This document shows, piece after piece, positions 49,745 through 60,800 of a DNA stretch of 64,000 nucleotides. Each line of letters starts with the position of its first letter. The first letter of the stretch is position 1. The stretch covers positions 6,917,961 through 6,981,960 of the forward strand of contig NZ_JH993797.1 of the NCBI RefSeq assembly GCF_000316115.1, read 5' to 3'. This stretch comes from Leptolyngbya sp. PCC 7375. Lineage in GTDB: Bacteria; Cyanobacteriota; Cyanobacteriia; Phormidesmidales; Phormidesmidaceae. The notes beneath the pieces were generated by a model. It saw only the letters and a program-made list of their open reading frames with translations, made no database searches and had not been told where the DNA came from. Position numbers and translations under genes: made by a program.

Positions 49745-52345
49745 TTAAACACTTGTCAAAATTCTTTTTTCTATTTGCTTCCACTTAGAGCGACTAACTC
49801 TTACAGAAGCTTTTTGCACTTTCAGCAGCAGAGATGTCCCATATGCATACTTAGATAATGTGGTTTTCTCCTCCTCAGACAAAACAAGTGAAGTTTGTTC
49901 AAAAGAGAGTATGTTATACCAAACCGTAATTGCTTGTTCAATTAACAGTTCACTTTGCTCAGAAGCTTCAGATGCTCGGTGATTGAGACTTATATTATCT
50001 AGAGCATGCAATAAAGCAACGATATTGTTATTAGAGCCAAACACTGAGATTTCCTGAACTGTCTGAGCCAGAGACAACAAAAACTCAAATGAGTTGTTCT
50101 GATTAAGGTTCTTAAGAGAATGAAAAATGTCTGAGAGGAGAGAGCCAGACTCTGAATTTAATTCTACAGAAAGGTCATAGAAGTTTTGGACAATAGAAAA
50201 ATCAAAGTTCCCCTTATTAACTGAATTCATATCACTTACATACTGCAAACTCAACACCACAAAAATAGCAATGGACCTTCTAAGAGAAGGTTTATACTTA
50301 CTCCTTGCACCGGATGTAATGTTTTTTGCCCATCGAATTAGATCATTTAGCCTAGAAGAAGCAACATATTTTTGTAGAGTACTTTCTATAGCTAATAGAA
50401 AATTATCACAATCATTTCCCTCTGACAAAAGACCGGATATCAGAAGAAATACATCTCGCCATCGAACATCAGTAAGATATTCCTTTACTATTGATTCTTG
50501 CAAGACATTATCTGCAATATACTGTGCAACAAAGTATTCTTGAAGAGTTAAGTGAGAAAATGAATAAACATCAACAGCTCTTTGGACGAAAATACCTTGT
50601 TGATCTTCTATGGCCTTGAGTACGGCTGTAGCTTGAATTGTACCTGATGGTGTTATGTTTTTTCTGATAAAACTCTCAATTTCTTCCAATAGTTTCTGTT
50701 TAGAAAAGAAAAGTCGTTCTTCTGAAAAGCTCTTATAAGCCACCTCAGACAGAAAAATTTCTTCCAGTTCAACGGTTAAATGCTCATAAATTAGATCTCT
50801 ATCGATTCGTTTCTCTGCTGACCATTCTTCTAGCAATATTCGTGTAGCTTTACCGAATAAAACACTTCTATTTCTTGGTATTGTTCGGCTACGATCATAA
50901 ACCAGACATATAAATATTAGGAAAATAGGTGTGTGTGTTAGTTCTTTTACACCAACATTGATTGGTGATTGAATCACCTTCCAAAGATCATCTCCCAATT
51001 CCTTTCCTTGGTCGTCATATCTAGATTTAAACCAACGTTGTATGAAACTTCGAATCTGATCATCGCCAAAATTAGCAATGGTTACATCTTGAAATCGTTT
51101 CAAGCGTCTTCTATAGACTAGAGGCCGACATGTAATAATGAACTGATTTTTGTCATACTTATCTATAAAGCTTTCCAAGCTTTGAACAGTATTTTCAAGC
51201 TTGTCAGAGGCTATTTCATCTAAACCATCTAATAAAATAACTATTTTACCTTGCTCAAGTAGCTTTTCCAAAGCTTCTTGAGCCATAGGGAAGGCACATA
51301 TTTTAAGTTCTTTTACTAGATATTCGATTAAATTTATGGAATCCTCTATTAAGTTTTTTAGTTCAATCAATATTGGGATTCTTTCATGGGTGTAGTCTCC
51401 ATTTTGCCCACGCAGTATATTCAGAAGAGTTTTTCTTAAAAAGGTGGTTTTCCCGGAGCCCGGTCCGCCCAGGATCATTAAAAATTGAGTTTTATTAACA
51501 ACTTTGATTCCTGACTCTGTCTTGAGAGTTTGTGTTTGAAGTCTTTGGGATGATTGTTGATAAGAATTTTCTAGTTCATCTGCGGTTTGAAAGGCATCAA
51601 GTGGATTTTCGTTGAAAGTATTTACTTCCGTATAAGTACTTTCTATTTCTACAACTTCTCGCATACCCAGAACTCTTACCAGACCATGTCTTTCAAGACA
51701 GCGATCAAAATATCTTTGACTGGCTGTATATGTTTCGGTACTTATTTGACTAAGTCGAGCTTCCCATTCTACACGTAAATTGGCTGGTAGATAGGTGTTC
51801 TGCATCCATTGATTGACTATATCTGTTGTTGACAAACCAAACTCGATGAAAATATCAGCTATATGCTTTGATTCTGATGAATTATCTAATGAATCACTGA
51901 TATCTTGTAAAAAGCTTCTTTGAGTATTTTTATTCTCGTTGACTGATATTTTCTCTTTTATAAGAGGAGTAATATTGTGCTTATCTGCTTTTGCTAGAAC
52001 TCTTATATTTTCGATTTCTATGGATTTGATTAAGGCTCCCCACTTATTTCTAAAGAGCACCACTAGCCTTTCATCTTGATTACTTTTTTCGGCCTTTAGT
52101 AGAAATGATGCTGCTCCATAACTGCCTCCGAATCTGTGTAATGTGACAATTGGCTCACCAATCGCCCTACTCTCAAATACCTCGCTATTTACTGAGCAAT
52201 AAACCGGATATTCTTCCTCTTCTAGCTGCCAATCGGAGTCTTCTTCCGGTTGTAGATCAATAGTCATCAGGTAGGTTTGTCCTATCTGAGCAAGACTAGG
52301 ATAATTAATAATGGGTTTGACAGATAGAATTCTATTACTCAACAT
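49745..52345 (-). CDS. NACHT-type STAND ATPase
   Basis: 866 residues, ATG at 52345. Residues 1-110 are a beta-rich domain I cannot name (PVYCSVNSEVFESRAIG, LHRFGGSYGAASFLLKA). A helical linker follows. NACHT domain from about 285: Walker A GGPGSGKTT near 298-306, Walker B VILLDGLDEIA near 375, sensor ITCRPLVYR near 405 and a QEYFVAQYIA segment near 615. The C-terminal 220 residues are helical. NACHT proteins sense invaders, oligomerise and activate an effector. Here no effector domain is obvious, so the N-terminal domain may recruit one. Last gene of the minus-strand cluster. Confidence 0.75.
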   Translation of the reverse strand: MLSNRILSVKPIINYPSLAQIGQTYLMTIDLQPEEDSDWQLEEEEYPVYCSVNSEVFESRAIGEPIVTLHRFGGSYGAASFLLKAEKSNQDERLVVLFRNKWGALIKSIEIENIRVLAKADKHNITPLIKEKISVNENKNTQRSFLQDISDSLDNSSESKHIADIFIEFGLSTTDIVNQWMQNTYLPANLRVEWEARLSQISTETYTASQRYFDRCLERHGLVRVLGMREVVEIESTYTEVNTFNENPLDAFQTADELENSYQQSSQRLQTQTLKTESGIKVVNKTQFLMILGGPGSGKTTFLRKTLLNILRGQNGDYTHERIPILIELKNLIEDSINLIEYLVKELKICAFPMAQEALEKLLEQGKIVILLDGLDEIASDKLENTVQSLESFIDKYDKNQFIITCRPLVYRRRLKRFQDVTIANFGDDQIRSFIQRWFKSRYDDQGKELGDDLWKVIQSPINVGVKELTHTPIFLIFICLVYDRSRTIPRNRSVLFGKATRILLEEWSAEKRIDRDLIYEHLTVELEEIFLSEVAYKSFSEERLFFSKQKLLEEIESFIRKNITPSGTIQATAVLKAIEDQQGIFVQRAVDVYSFSHLTLQEYFVAQYIADNVLQESIVKEYLTDVRWRDVFLLISGLLSEGNDCDNFLLAIESTLQKYVASSRLNDLIRWAKNITSGARSKYKPSLRRSIAIFVVLSLQYVSDMNSVNKGNFDFSIVQNFYDLSVELNSESGSLLSDIFHSLKNLNQNNSFEFLLSLAQTVQEISVFGSNNNIVALLHALDNISLNHRASEASEQSELLIEQAITVWYNILSFEQTSLVLSEEEKTTLSKYAYGTSLLLKVQKASVRVSRSKWKQIEKRILTSV

Positions 52346-52396
52346 AATGCCTTTGAATGTTTGGCCGCAGATTTCAGATGGCTTACATAAAACTGA

Positions 52397-54373
52397 CTAC
52401 GAGCTATCAGACATGAGCTGTAAATCAGTTTGAATATCTTCGTAGTAAACATACAAAAGTGTTGCAAGATAGCAGGCTCTATTTTGGCTCACATTATCCA
52501 GTAGTGCTTCATAGGCCTGCTGCCGCATCTGCTTCAAAATAATCGGTATTGCAACTGAAGACTCTTGATTGGCTTGGTTGAGTAATTTAAAGAATTTTTC
52601 AATCACGTCTTCTGAAATATCAGACTTGAATTTTCCAAGTGTTGCGATTACACCTTGAGCACCATACCTCAGAAATAAATTTAGAAAATCAGAATGGCTT
52701 AACGCAACAGATTCATCAAAAGCCAAATGGCCATTCATGAAGACAACACTTGTACCTTGCTTGAGGAGAGATGATCTCCTTATGAAAGATCTTGGTCGAA
52801 CAGAGAGTGGCTCCTGTACACTAAACCCATCAATAAAGACCATGCCATAATCAGAGTTAGAACGTTGGAGATCATCTAAGAAATCAGAAAAATCTGAATG
52901 TCTTTGGCAGTCATACAGAGTCTGCCATCTGTACTCTTGGTTAGTGGTATAGGCTAGTAGTCTGCCCTGACAGCATGAATTTAAGGAGGTGATTTTGCTT
53001 CTAACTACAGGCCTGTGATGAATTGTTTGTAATTTTGCTCCAAGAGGTATTTCATCGACTTCTAGTAATTCCCAAGGAATATTTAGTTTTGTGTAGTCAT
53101 CAATCAACAAACAGGCAGACTCATCCGTTAGATTTTGAGCTGCTAGCCATTGTAAAAAATTGCTGATTAGACAATGCTCATTCTCTTCCAGTTTTTCATG
53201 ACATTCATCGATCTCGTCAAGTATTATCGCCGGATCTTGTTCCAACTCGATTAACTCAGTGATTCGAGCTAGCGTAGGTTCAAAGATGCCTTTAGTCCTA
53301 AGCGGTTTATTGTCGGCATGAAAGGCTTGAAGATAATATTCGTTTCCTTCCACTGCCTCAAAAGATACACAAGGTTGATTGATCGCTGTTGTCTTCCCAG
53401 CATCGAATTCAAAGGGATTCGCTTCTTTTTCTGTTTGTTCTGAATCCTTCTGGCCATAGAAGTTAGACAATACTTCAAAGGCAAAAGCACTGGCATGGCG
53501 AGATGCCCTATCTTGTCGAATTTCCTCGGATTCCTCAGAATCATTATTCTTACCATCAATAAGATCGGAAATGCCACGAATCACCATGGCAGAAACAGTC
53601 TTAACCTGTTGAGTCGCTGTTAAAAAGCCAGCCCCTTCCATCTCCACAGCAATAGCATCGTCATAATACTCTCGCAGGTATTTATAAATCTCAGCCTTGC
53701 GAGAGGCTATTACTTTTTCTCCAGCTGCAATAGGCTTAACGTAAGATTTAGGCATCTTTTCAGACTTCCCTAAACCTAGCAAAGTACGCTTCTGCCATAA
53801 TTCTTTCCGTGACTCTGCACTGGCCCGCTGCTGCAAGTCATAGTCTGCCTCCCCTAGCTTAGATCTGGGCAAAGTTCGATCATCCAGCACCTTGCCACTT
53901 TCATATCTGTAAACAACAGACGCTGCAACAACATCACCAATATCCACATCCTTAATGCCGCCTGCTACACCCACAAACAAAATCACATCTGGTTTTAAAT
54001 GGCTAATTGCTCGACCAGCCTCTACAGCTGCATTTTCATTACCCATACTGATTTGAGCAACAGCTACGTTCCAGATGCAAGTATTGGTTTTGAACTGCCC
54101 TTTGGTGTAAATAGTCTTTGTTTCAGGATGAATATCTTCGGTCAGCCGAGAAGCTGAACCCAACGGCTGAAGATGGGCTTCAACAGCCTTATGCTCGACT
54201 GGCAACGCTGTCAAAATAACGGCTTTAGCAATGGCTGTACCGCCGGGCATATCCTCATAGTAATCTGTGCTGGAAGTTCTGGGCTTCTCCGCCTGATCCA
54301 TCGCAGACGGTAATTTACCCGGCTGGTTAAGCTGTTTACTTTGGGCGATGGATTGTTGAAAATTAACGGCCAT
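52397..54373 (-). CDS. Phosphorylase-fold protein with degenerate CHAT domain
   Basis: 658 residues; ATG at 54373 overlaps the vWA stop (TAATG), while an earlier frame extension was not used. Residues 50-310 form the nucleoside-phosphorylase/MTA-nucleosidase domain with all motifs intact: VILTALPVEHKAV, GVAGGIKDVDIGDVV, VEMEGAG, RGISD. Residues about 420-650 match a CHAT protease layout (IPWELLEV, then FLRYGAQGVIATLG). The His site reads FIDGFS and the Cys site reads FMNGHLA instead of LNACxS, so both catalytic residues seem lost. A ligand-binding or nucleotide-cleaving protein with a non-protease CHAT scaffold. Confidence 0.7.
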   Translation of the reverse strand: MAVNFQQSIAQSKQLNQPGKLPSAMDQAEKPRTSSTDYYEDMPGGTAIAKAVILTALPVEHKAVEAHLQPLGSASRLTEDIHPETKTIYTKGQFKTNTCIWNVAVAQISMGNENAAVEAGRAISHLKPDVILFVGVAGGIKDVDIGDVVAASVVYRYESGKVLDDRTLPRSKLGEADYDLQQRASAESRKELWQKRTLLGLGKSEKMPKSYVKPIAAGEKVIASRKAEIYKYLREYYDDAIAVEMEGAGFLTATQQVKTVSAMVIRGISDLIDGKNNDSEESEEIRQDRASRHASAFAFEVLSNFYGQKDSEQTEKEANPFEFDAGKTTAINQPCVSFEAVEGNEYYLQAFHADNKPLRTKGIFEPTLARITELIELEQDPAIILDEIDECHEKLEENEHCLISNFLQWLAAQNLTDESACLLIDDYTKLNIPWELLEVDEIPLGAKLQTIHHRPVVRSKITSLNSCCQGRLLAYTTNQEYRWQTLYDCQRHSDFSDFLDDLQRSNSDYGMVFIDGFSVQEPLSVRPRSFIRRSSLLKQGTSVVFMNGHLAFDESVALSHSDFLNLFLRYGAQGVIATLGKFKSDISEDVIEKFFKLLNQANQESSVAIPIILKQMRQQAYEALLDNVSQNRACYLATLLYVYYEDIQTDLQLMSDSS

Positions 54374-56277
54374 TATTGTTCCACCTCCCACACATTGAGA
54401 GTTGGAATATCCGCGATTTTCGCCCCTAACGCCTGGGCTAGCTTAATCGGCAATTCCGAATAATATTTCGGCTGTGGATTGAGCACCACCGATTCCACCT
54501 GCTTTAACCGTCGAATCTGTTCCGCCTCTTGCAGCGCATCCTTAATCCCCTGACGATTTACCAAATATGTCGGCTTCCGATTCGTCTGGCTCGCCTCCAA
54601 AGGCACATTCCCCCGACCATCACTCAGCACCACCAGCACCGCCTGCTGCACCGTACTCCGCCCATGCTGCAGCGCATGACGTAAACTATGCTGCGCCAGA
54701 TTTAACCCATGGGCCAGGGGCGTCGCCAACCCCGCCCCCTGTTCCAACGCCACCTGTACCCGAGGCACCAACACCGACTGAGCACTCACCTTCTGGGCCT
54801 GTAGCTCCTGCCCTGCTGTGGCCGCTCCCACCTGTACCAAACACACACTTGCCCGCTCAATATAGGCCCACTGCAAATAGGGCAGCAATGCCTCCTGCCA
54901 TTGACACTCCTTCAGACAGGTATAGTCCAACACCACCGTCAGCAACTGCTCAGGTACCGCCGCCCGTCGATATCGACGCAAATCCGTCGGCTGCAAAGTT
55001 AACCCGGTCCCATTCTCCGATGTCCGCATAGCCTGGTACTTTGCCGCCTCTAGCAAGGTACTCACCCAGGCAATATCCTGCGGCACCGTTGTCGGCTCCA
55101 CCCCAATAACCGGCCCTCGACCCATGGTCGCCTTGCGAAATCGACGGGCAGGCAATCGCAAAGACGCCGACTCTCGCTCGGTAGGTGTGTGGTCCTCCGG
55201 GTAAGGCTCCTGTACAGGATTTAGCTCCACCGGAGTAGACGGAAACTCAGCCTCAATATCGGGTTTATAAACAGGTGCTTCTGACCTCGATTCCTGGGAT
55301 GGAGCGTCTTCAATAGATGTATCTGGCAGAGACTCTGGCTGGAAAGGTTCAGCCTCAGCTTCGGGTTCAGGTTTCTCGGATTCAGGTAATGTGGGTTCTT
55401 CCTGTGCCGGTTCCGTAGAGACCAGCTTTAACCCAATCATGCGGGCAGCCAGGTCTACATGCTTTGGCATCACCTTCGACAGATTGCTCTCATCAAGCTG
55501 AGCCTGGGCCTGGGCCAATCGCAGCAATGTCAGTTCTCGCCGCAGTCCTTCACCGTCTGAGAAATAAGCCAGCCCCCGCTTACAAGCGGCATCGGTTAGG
55601 TCCGGTCGCTGTTGCTGGGCAGCTTCAATCTGCTGGCATAGCTCAGTTGGTAATGTGGGTTCCTTGGTTTGGGGCGTTTCTAAGCTGGCAAACCAGTCCC
55701 GTAGGGCAGTGATGCGATCGCACCTTTGAAACTCCTGACCCGACAGCCGCAGGGCAAAGCGGTCTAACAAATGGGGAGAGAGGAATTTTATTTGCGATCG
55801 CGGACAGCCCGCAATCCAACCCAGTTGCGATCGCCACCGAGCCTGATGCCCATGGCGCTCAAGCTGAGCCATCTCCGTTCCCATCAGAGCAATACAGGCC
55901 CGTGCCGCCGACAAGCTCAGCCGCGACAAATCTGGAATCACCACTATCCTGGTATCCGAGTCATTCCCCAACAGCCCCGCTTTCCACACAAAAGGCTGAG
56001 TCTTATTCTCAGGGTCAAGGCTCATACTGCCCCACAGACTTTCCTCCGTCTCCGTTGGCCCCAGGTAAACCGACTGCACCGAGCCCTGGGTAGTAGTGAT
56101 AGCCAGCATTTCTGCCCACAGCCCCACGGCAGTTTCCAGCATGGCAGGCGAACTATCAAATACCAGAATGCTTCGTAGTCCCGGTTGCAGCGCAGCACAG
56201 GCTAGCCCCTGCACGAGCGGTTGTTGCAGGGAGGGAATGGTTTGGGTTCTTGCCTGCTCCCTAACCACCCTTCTCAA
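54373..56277 (-). CDS. ChlD-like vWA protein of a MoxR-vWA pair
   Basis: 634 residues from a TTG; GTG at 56268 is an alternative, both inside the end of the MoxR gene. N-terminal 200 residues are a decayed AAA+ domain (SILVFDSSPAMLETAV without a P-loop). Residues 290-390 are a Pro/Glu-rich linker. The C-terminal vWA domain starts near 440: VVLDYTCLK replaces the DxSxS metal site only partly, while VVLSDGRGNVPL near 570 matches ChlD. Partner of the AAA+ gene just upstream. Metal binding may be weak. Confidence 0.7.
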   Translation of the reverse strand: MRRVVREQARTQTIPSLQQPLVQGLACAALQPGLRSILVFDSSPAMLETAVGLWAEMLAITTTQGSVQSVYLGPTETEESLWGSMSLDPENKTQPFVWKAGLLGNDSDTRIVVIPDLSRLSLSAARACIALMGTEMAQLERHGHQARWRSQLGWIAGCPRSQIKFLSPHLLDRFALRLSGQEFQRCDRITALRDWFASLETPQTKEPTLPTELCQQIEAAQQQRPDLTDAACKRGLAYFSDGEGLRRELTLLRLAQAQAQLDESNLSKVMPKHVDLAARMIGLKLVSTEPAQEEPTLPESEKPEPEAEAEPFQPESLPDTSIEDAPSQESRSEAPVYKPDIEAEFPSTPVELNPVQEPYPEDHTPTERESASLRLPARRFRKATMGRGPVIGVEPTTVPQDIAWVSTLLEAAKYQAMRTSENGTGLTLQPTDLRRYRRAAVPEQLLTVVLDYTCLKECQWQEALLPYLQWAYIERASVCLVQVGAATAGQELQAQKVSAQSVLVPRVQVALEQGAGLATPLAHGLNLAQHSLRHALQHGRSTVQQAVLVVLSDGRGNVPLEASQTNRKPTYLVNRQGIKDALQEAEQIRRLKQVESVVLNPQPKYYSELPIKLAQALGAKIADIPTLNVWEVEQ

Positions 56278-57229
56278 TTACTTGCTGGACTTGAGCATCA
56301 TCATCTCGGCTCCAGACTGCCTCATTATTTTGGGCCATAGCCGGACGTCGATGTTGCAGCGCCAGACGAGCCACCTTGGCCACATGGTCCGCCGTCACCT
56401 CCGACTGATTCTCCCTGGCCGCATAGGCACGGGCCGCCATTGCCAGCACCCGTTCCCCCCGATTCCCTTCCACCTTAAACTCCGTCGCCAGAGCCACGCA
56501 CAGGGGCAGCACCTTATCCGCATTTACCTCACGGACCCGTCGCTGCGCTGATTCTAATTGGAGAAACAGCTCCCGGTCCTGAGCTTCTGCCTGGTCTAGA
56601 AACGTAGAGGTTTCTTTAGCCTCTCGCTTCGCCCATTCATCCTCAAAAGTGAGCACATTCTTCAGCACCTGTAGCCGCTCTGTAGCATCTCGCTCGGTGG
56701 TCACATTCACCATCAGCCCAAAGCGATCCAGTAGCTGAGGCCGTAGTCCCCCTTCTTCAGGGTTCATCGTGCCCACCAGCGTAAACGGCACATCGTAGGA
56801 TTCGCTATTGCCATCCCTGGCCACCACCAGCTTGCCCGTCGCCGTCACATCCAAAATGATGTTCACAATATGGTCATCCAGCAGATTAATCTCATCCACA
56901 TACAGCAGCTTATTCGCCGCCTCTAGCAAGAGGCCATCCTTCCACTTAGGATTTTTCTGAAGCATTTCTCGCACATCCCAACCGCCCACCACTCGATCTT
57001 CTGTGGCATTAATGGGCAACGTAACCGGCAGCTTCCCACCATAGACCATTTGGGCAAAAGCTCGCACCGCCGTTGATTTCCCGGTACCTCGGTGGCCACT
57101 GAGCAGCACCCCACCCAAACGCGGCATGATATAAGCCAGCTCCAGCGCCAACTTTAGCGAGGCCTGCCCCACAATCAGGCTGTAGGGCAGCACCGGAATC
57201 TTCGTTTGCTCAACTTGCTGTTGCGCCAT
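56261..57229 (-). CDS. MoxR/ChlI-type AAA+ ATPase
   Basis: 322 residues. Walker A GHRGTGKST near 45, Walker B LLYVDEINLLDD near 113, sensor GTMNPEEG near 155, Arg-finger region LLDRFGLMV near 167, and a helical lid with NRGERVLAMAARAYAA near 270. Strongly like magnesium-chelatase I subunits but outside a chlorophyll operon. With the vWA gene it forms a chaperone-like pair, known in other conflict systems to remodel a partner. ATG at 57229 is 2 bases after the 4-TM stop. Confidence 0.85.
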   Translation of the reverse strand: MAQQQVEQTKIPVLPYSLIVGQASLKLALELAYIMPRLGGVLLSGHRGTGKSTAVRAFAQMVYGGKLPVTLPINATEDRVVGGWDVREMLQKNPKWKDGLLLEAANKLLYVDEINLLDDHIVNIILDVTATGKLVVARDGNSESYDVPFTLVGTMNPEEGGLRPQLLDRFGLMVNVTTERDATERLQVLKNVLTFEDEWAKREAKETSTFLDQAEAQDRELFLQLESAQRRVREVNADKVLPLCVALATEFKVEGNRGERVLAMAARAYAARENQSEVTADHVAKVARLALQHRRPAMAQNNEAVWSRDDDAQVQQVIEKGG

Positions 57230-57231
57230 AC

Positions 57232-57780
57232 CTACCGCCCCTTTGCCAAATCAGCATAGACAATTATTTCCCAGCCCAGAATCAGCAGTAATAGTAACTC
57301 CAAACCACTGAGCAGATAGATCACCAGGGCCGCTTTTGGCACCAGCACCCAGAAAGCCACCAGCGCCACAATCCCAGACAGCACAAAAGTAATTTCATCA
57401 ATAATCAGCTGCTCAATCTTGCGCCGGGACCGTCGCTTATCACTACGGTGGGCAATTTCCCAACCAAATAGTGCGTCCAGGTCTGCATAGCCACTTTTCT
57501 GCTTGACCTTCTCCACCAGCGTCAGCCGAATATAGCGCCCAATGGCCGAGATTTTTTCATCATTGACCAGGTAGGTCCATCCCAAAATCAAACAGGCCCA
57601 GGGCAGTACTAAAAATGCATAGTAATTAGCTGAACTGGACGCCGCGAAGGAAATAATCGCCCCAAATACACCCAGGGTCACATATAGCAGGTTATCCCGA
57701 AATCCAATCCGCTGGATTTGCTCATCCTTAAGCTTGTCATATTCTGCAAGCCAGACACTTAGGACAAGGTCTTCAGTCAT
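57232..57780 (-). CDS. Four-span membrane protein of the MoxR-vWA operon
   Basis: 182 residues. Two membrane helices at about 30-50 and 53-71, a charged cytoplasmic loop (72-128), then two more (about 128-147 and 152-174). The N-terminal amphipathic helix (VWLAEYDKLKDEQIQRIGFRD) resembles that of small membrane effectors (SLATT-like). First gene of the operon; a candidate pore-forming effector regulated by the ATPase pair. Family not certain. Confidence 0.6.
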   Translation of the reverse strand: MTEDLVLSVWLAEYDKLKDEQIQRIGFRDNLLYVTLGVFGAIISFAASSSANYYAFLVLPWACLILGWTYLVNDEKISAIGRYIRLTLVEKVKQKSGYADLDALFGWEIAHRSDKRRSRRKIEQLIIDEITFVLSGIVALVAFWVLVPKAALVIYLLSGLELLLLLILGWEIIVYADLAKGR

Positions 57781-57888
57781 TGCTCTATCTCAGTTAGAAA
57801 ATATTGCTACTTTGCTGTATCTAAGCCTAATTTTGGTGATTGTGGCAAAAAAATCGAGTCGGAAACTAGACATTAGTTACATACCCTG
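57781..57888 (-). promoter_or_regulatory. Gap between the NACHT-like gene and the MoxR operon
   Basis: 108 AT-rich bases with no gene; probably the promoter of the 4-TM operon or simple read-through. Confidence 0.3.
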
Positions 57889-60800
57889 TCAATTTCGCTT
57901 ACGCAGTCGCTTACGCCTTGGAGGCTTGTATGGGACTACCTGCCCAGGTCTACGATCAAGGGTTTCCAGGGCTGATTTGGTTTCTCTGAGATTAAGAGTT
58001 AGTAACTGCTCAAAAATTTGTAACCCAATCTCTCGGTATGGATGCTGCCGATGTAGTTGAATGGCAAGGGTTGTTAAACTTTCGGCTATCCATATAGTGA
58101 TTCGTGCTGGATTAGTCAGTTCCTGTCCAAGACCTATTAATCTTCGGCAAACTTCAGCCACAAGTTCAGGATTACTATCTACAAGATCCTCTGTTTCAAT
58201 GATTTCGATCAAGTCATTAGCAGAATCCAAAAGAACCTCACGGGTTTTACAGACTGATAGAATAATTCGTCTGGTATCAGCATTCAATCTGAAATGATCA
58301 CGGTTCCAGTGAAAAAAGTTTGCTACGGCCTTTTGCACAGAAACGTAAGGAGAGGAGGCAAGGTTATATAGGATTTCAGCAGAAATTTTTCTACATTTTC
58401 TATGCTTCCACAGATGACTTGCTGCGTGAGCTAGACCACAAAGAATTGATTCATCATCTTGGGCATTGAGATAGCTGTGGATTTGTTTAATTGACCATTC
58501 ATCACTGTGTTGAAAACAGTAAATCAAAAGTATTTCCCCATAAGCCTGTTTAGAAAACTCGGAATTCTGGCTTTTAAGAGTCTCTAACCAGCCTTGAACT
58601 GTCTCTTTCGGTTGAAACCAGCCTACAGTGCGTGAGATTCTAAAGAGAGCCCAACGATAATGTAGAACTTCTGGATATTTTTGAATCACTGTATCGAATA
58701 AAGCTGTCGCTTGATAAGGTTCACCGTTCAGCAAGCATGGCATGTGTGAAACAATATCGACCCAAATTGCTGGATGCTTTTCTATGTCTATTTGCGATTG
58801 AATAAATTTAAACCATCCCTCTAAATCTGGAGGATTTCTTCGCAGATATCCTGATGCCAGTGTTCTTACGATATCGCCTCTTCCGCCTGGAAGTGTATGG
58901 GAACTGCCATAACCAAATACAATTGAAGAAGTGGGTTTTCGATTCTCCTTACTCTGATATTGTTCTAGCGTTGGATGTGAATGTAGTGAAAGCCATGACT
59001 CAAGCATTGACATAGTAGAGGGTGGTAGCCCGAAGTTTTTTTCTGCTAACTTTCCTAGTGCACTTGCTGCCCTTGTAATAAACGTCTCAGACTTGCACCC
59101 TTGCTGATGTAGCTTCTCTATTTGATCTATTAAATCTGCTGCTGGAAAATCAATCTCGGCTAAAGCTTCTAAAGATGCAGCTATGTAACTTTCATGCTTA
59201 CCTGGTTCTAAATGTGGAAGTATACGAAAGAAACGAGCAGGATTATCCTTTACCAATTTTCCAAATTCACTAGATTGCTGAGCTGATCCTCCTGCACGAG
59301 ATAAATTTCTCAACCCAGTTCTCATGGAACCAGTTCCATCAGGAAACTTATTAAAAAGATTGAGCAGATGGTGATCACTAGCACTCATCATTTCCTTTGT
59401 GGTCATTCTGGCACCAATCTCTTGGGCCATTGTGACCATAGGAAATCGATCTTCCTCAATTTCCCAAGGGAAGGCACGAATCTCTTGTTCCAGAAGACGC
59501 CTACCCGATATACTCAAGCAACCTTCGGGAAATGCACGCAAAAGATGAAGTCGATGCTGACGATTGTACTTCAAGAAATTTAAGCGTGTTTCAGGATCAC
59601 TGTCTTCGTGGGGTTGACAGTGATCAAATTGACAAATTGCGGCCTCTAACTTTTCTCTATCATCAGAGGATACATGCGGACAAACTGCTGAAATAAGTTT
59701 TCTGGTTTCGAAATGATGACCGTATATACTATCGCCAATACATAAACGTCTTGGATCATCCACAAGATAACTTAGAACTATTTGGGGTTCCTGACTTGTT
59801 ATCTTTTCTAAACCACGGGCAAGTAATTGATGAATCAATAACAGGTCAGATTGCACATTGTGCTCAAGGAACTCTAAAAAGCCCTTGTTGTCTTGTTGAG
59901 TAAGTTCTAAGACAGCAGCCAATATAGATTGAACAATATCGCCAACACAATAACCGTCCAAAGTAATAAAGCGATTTTCACGATAACCAGTACTGGTCCA
60001 GTTCTCTTCTAGTGAGACTTGATCGACTACATTGACAAACCACGGCCAAACTTCATTCAAAAACTCCTTTGGCATTGTTTGAGCGATTTTTTCGATTTCA
60101 TAAAAATCACGTTCGTTTTCTAGTAAATCTCTCAGAGGTTTTTCAAGATCATATTCACGTGAGTGGATATAACGTTCGACTGGATCAGCATCAGGAGGTA
60201 GAGCAGGTGGTTGAGTTTGACTAGCAGCAATTGCCGATGCTAACCGTTGTTCTAAATGAGCACGAATGATTCTTATTGCGTAGTTTGGTAAAAACTCAGC
60301 AATTCTTTCAGTGATCGTAGCAACACTATGCCATTTGATATCAGTACGTTGAGTTATCTGTTGGATTAAATAAACTCTTGTTGGTGTCCAAGCACTGATA
60401 TCTAAAACGACCCGAGTGCTTAAAGCGTCATAGATTTCATTATCTAACCAGTAGTCTTCCAATAGAGTCCAAACTTCGTCTGAGGCAAAACTTGTCGCAG
60501 CAGTCAGTAGTGGAGAACAGTAAAGCGCCTTGTCAACTGGTTTCTCTAACCACTGAGTAAAGCCTAAACAGTGGTATAAGCGCTTAAACCAGCCAGGACT
60601 GGCTATCATCGCATCTAAAACTTTTATCCCCTCTGTTTCTGAATCAAGCAAAGGAATTATCAACTCGGCTTCAACAGAATTAGGTTCATGTTGTGCTCCT
60701 ACAAATTCGATCAGTAAGGAACGAATGTGAGGCCTAATTTCGTCCTTACGCGTTTGCAGCAGATTTACTAGCACCTCCTGATATGCGTGACTATCTGTAC

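Noticed and set aside
54567..55031. Plus-strand 154-residue Pro-rich frame
   Set aside because: Antisense to the vWA gene; Pro/Ala/Thr composition is what the opposite strand of such a gene gives.
56261..57229. Magnesium chelatase subunit of chlorophyll synthesis
   Set aside because: ChlI-like, but joined to a decayed ChlD-like protein, a 4-TM protein and a phosphorylase-CHAT gene, with no pigment genes near.
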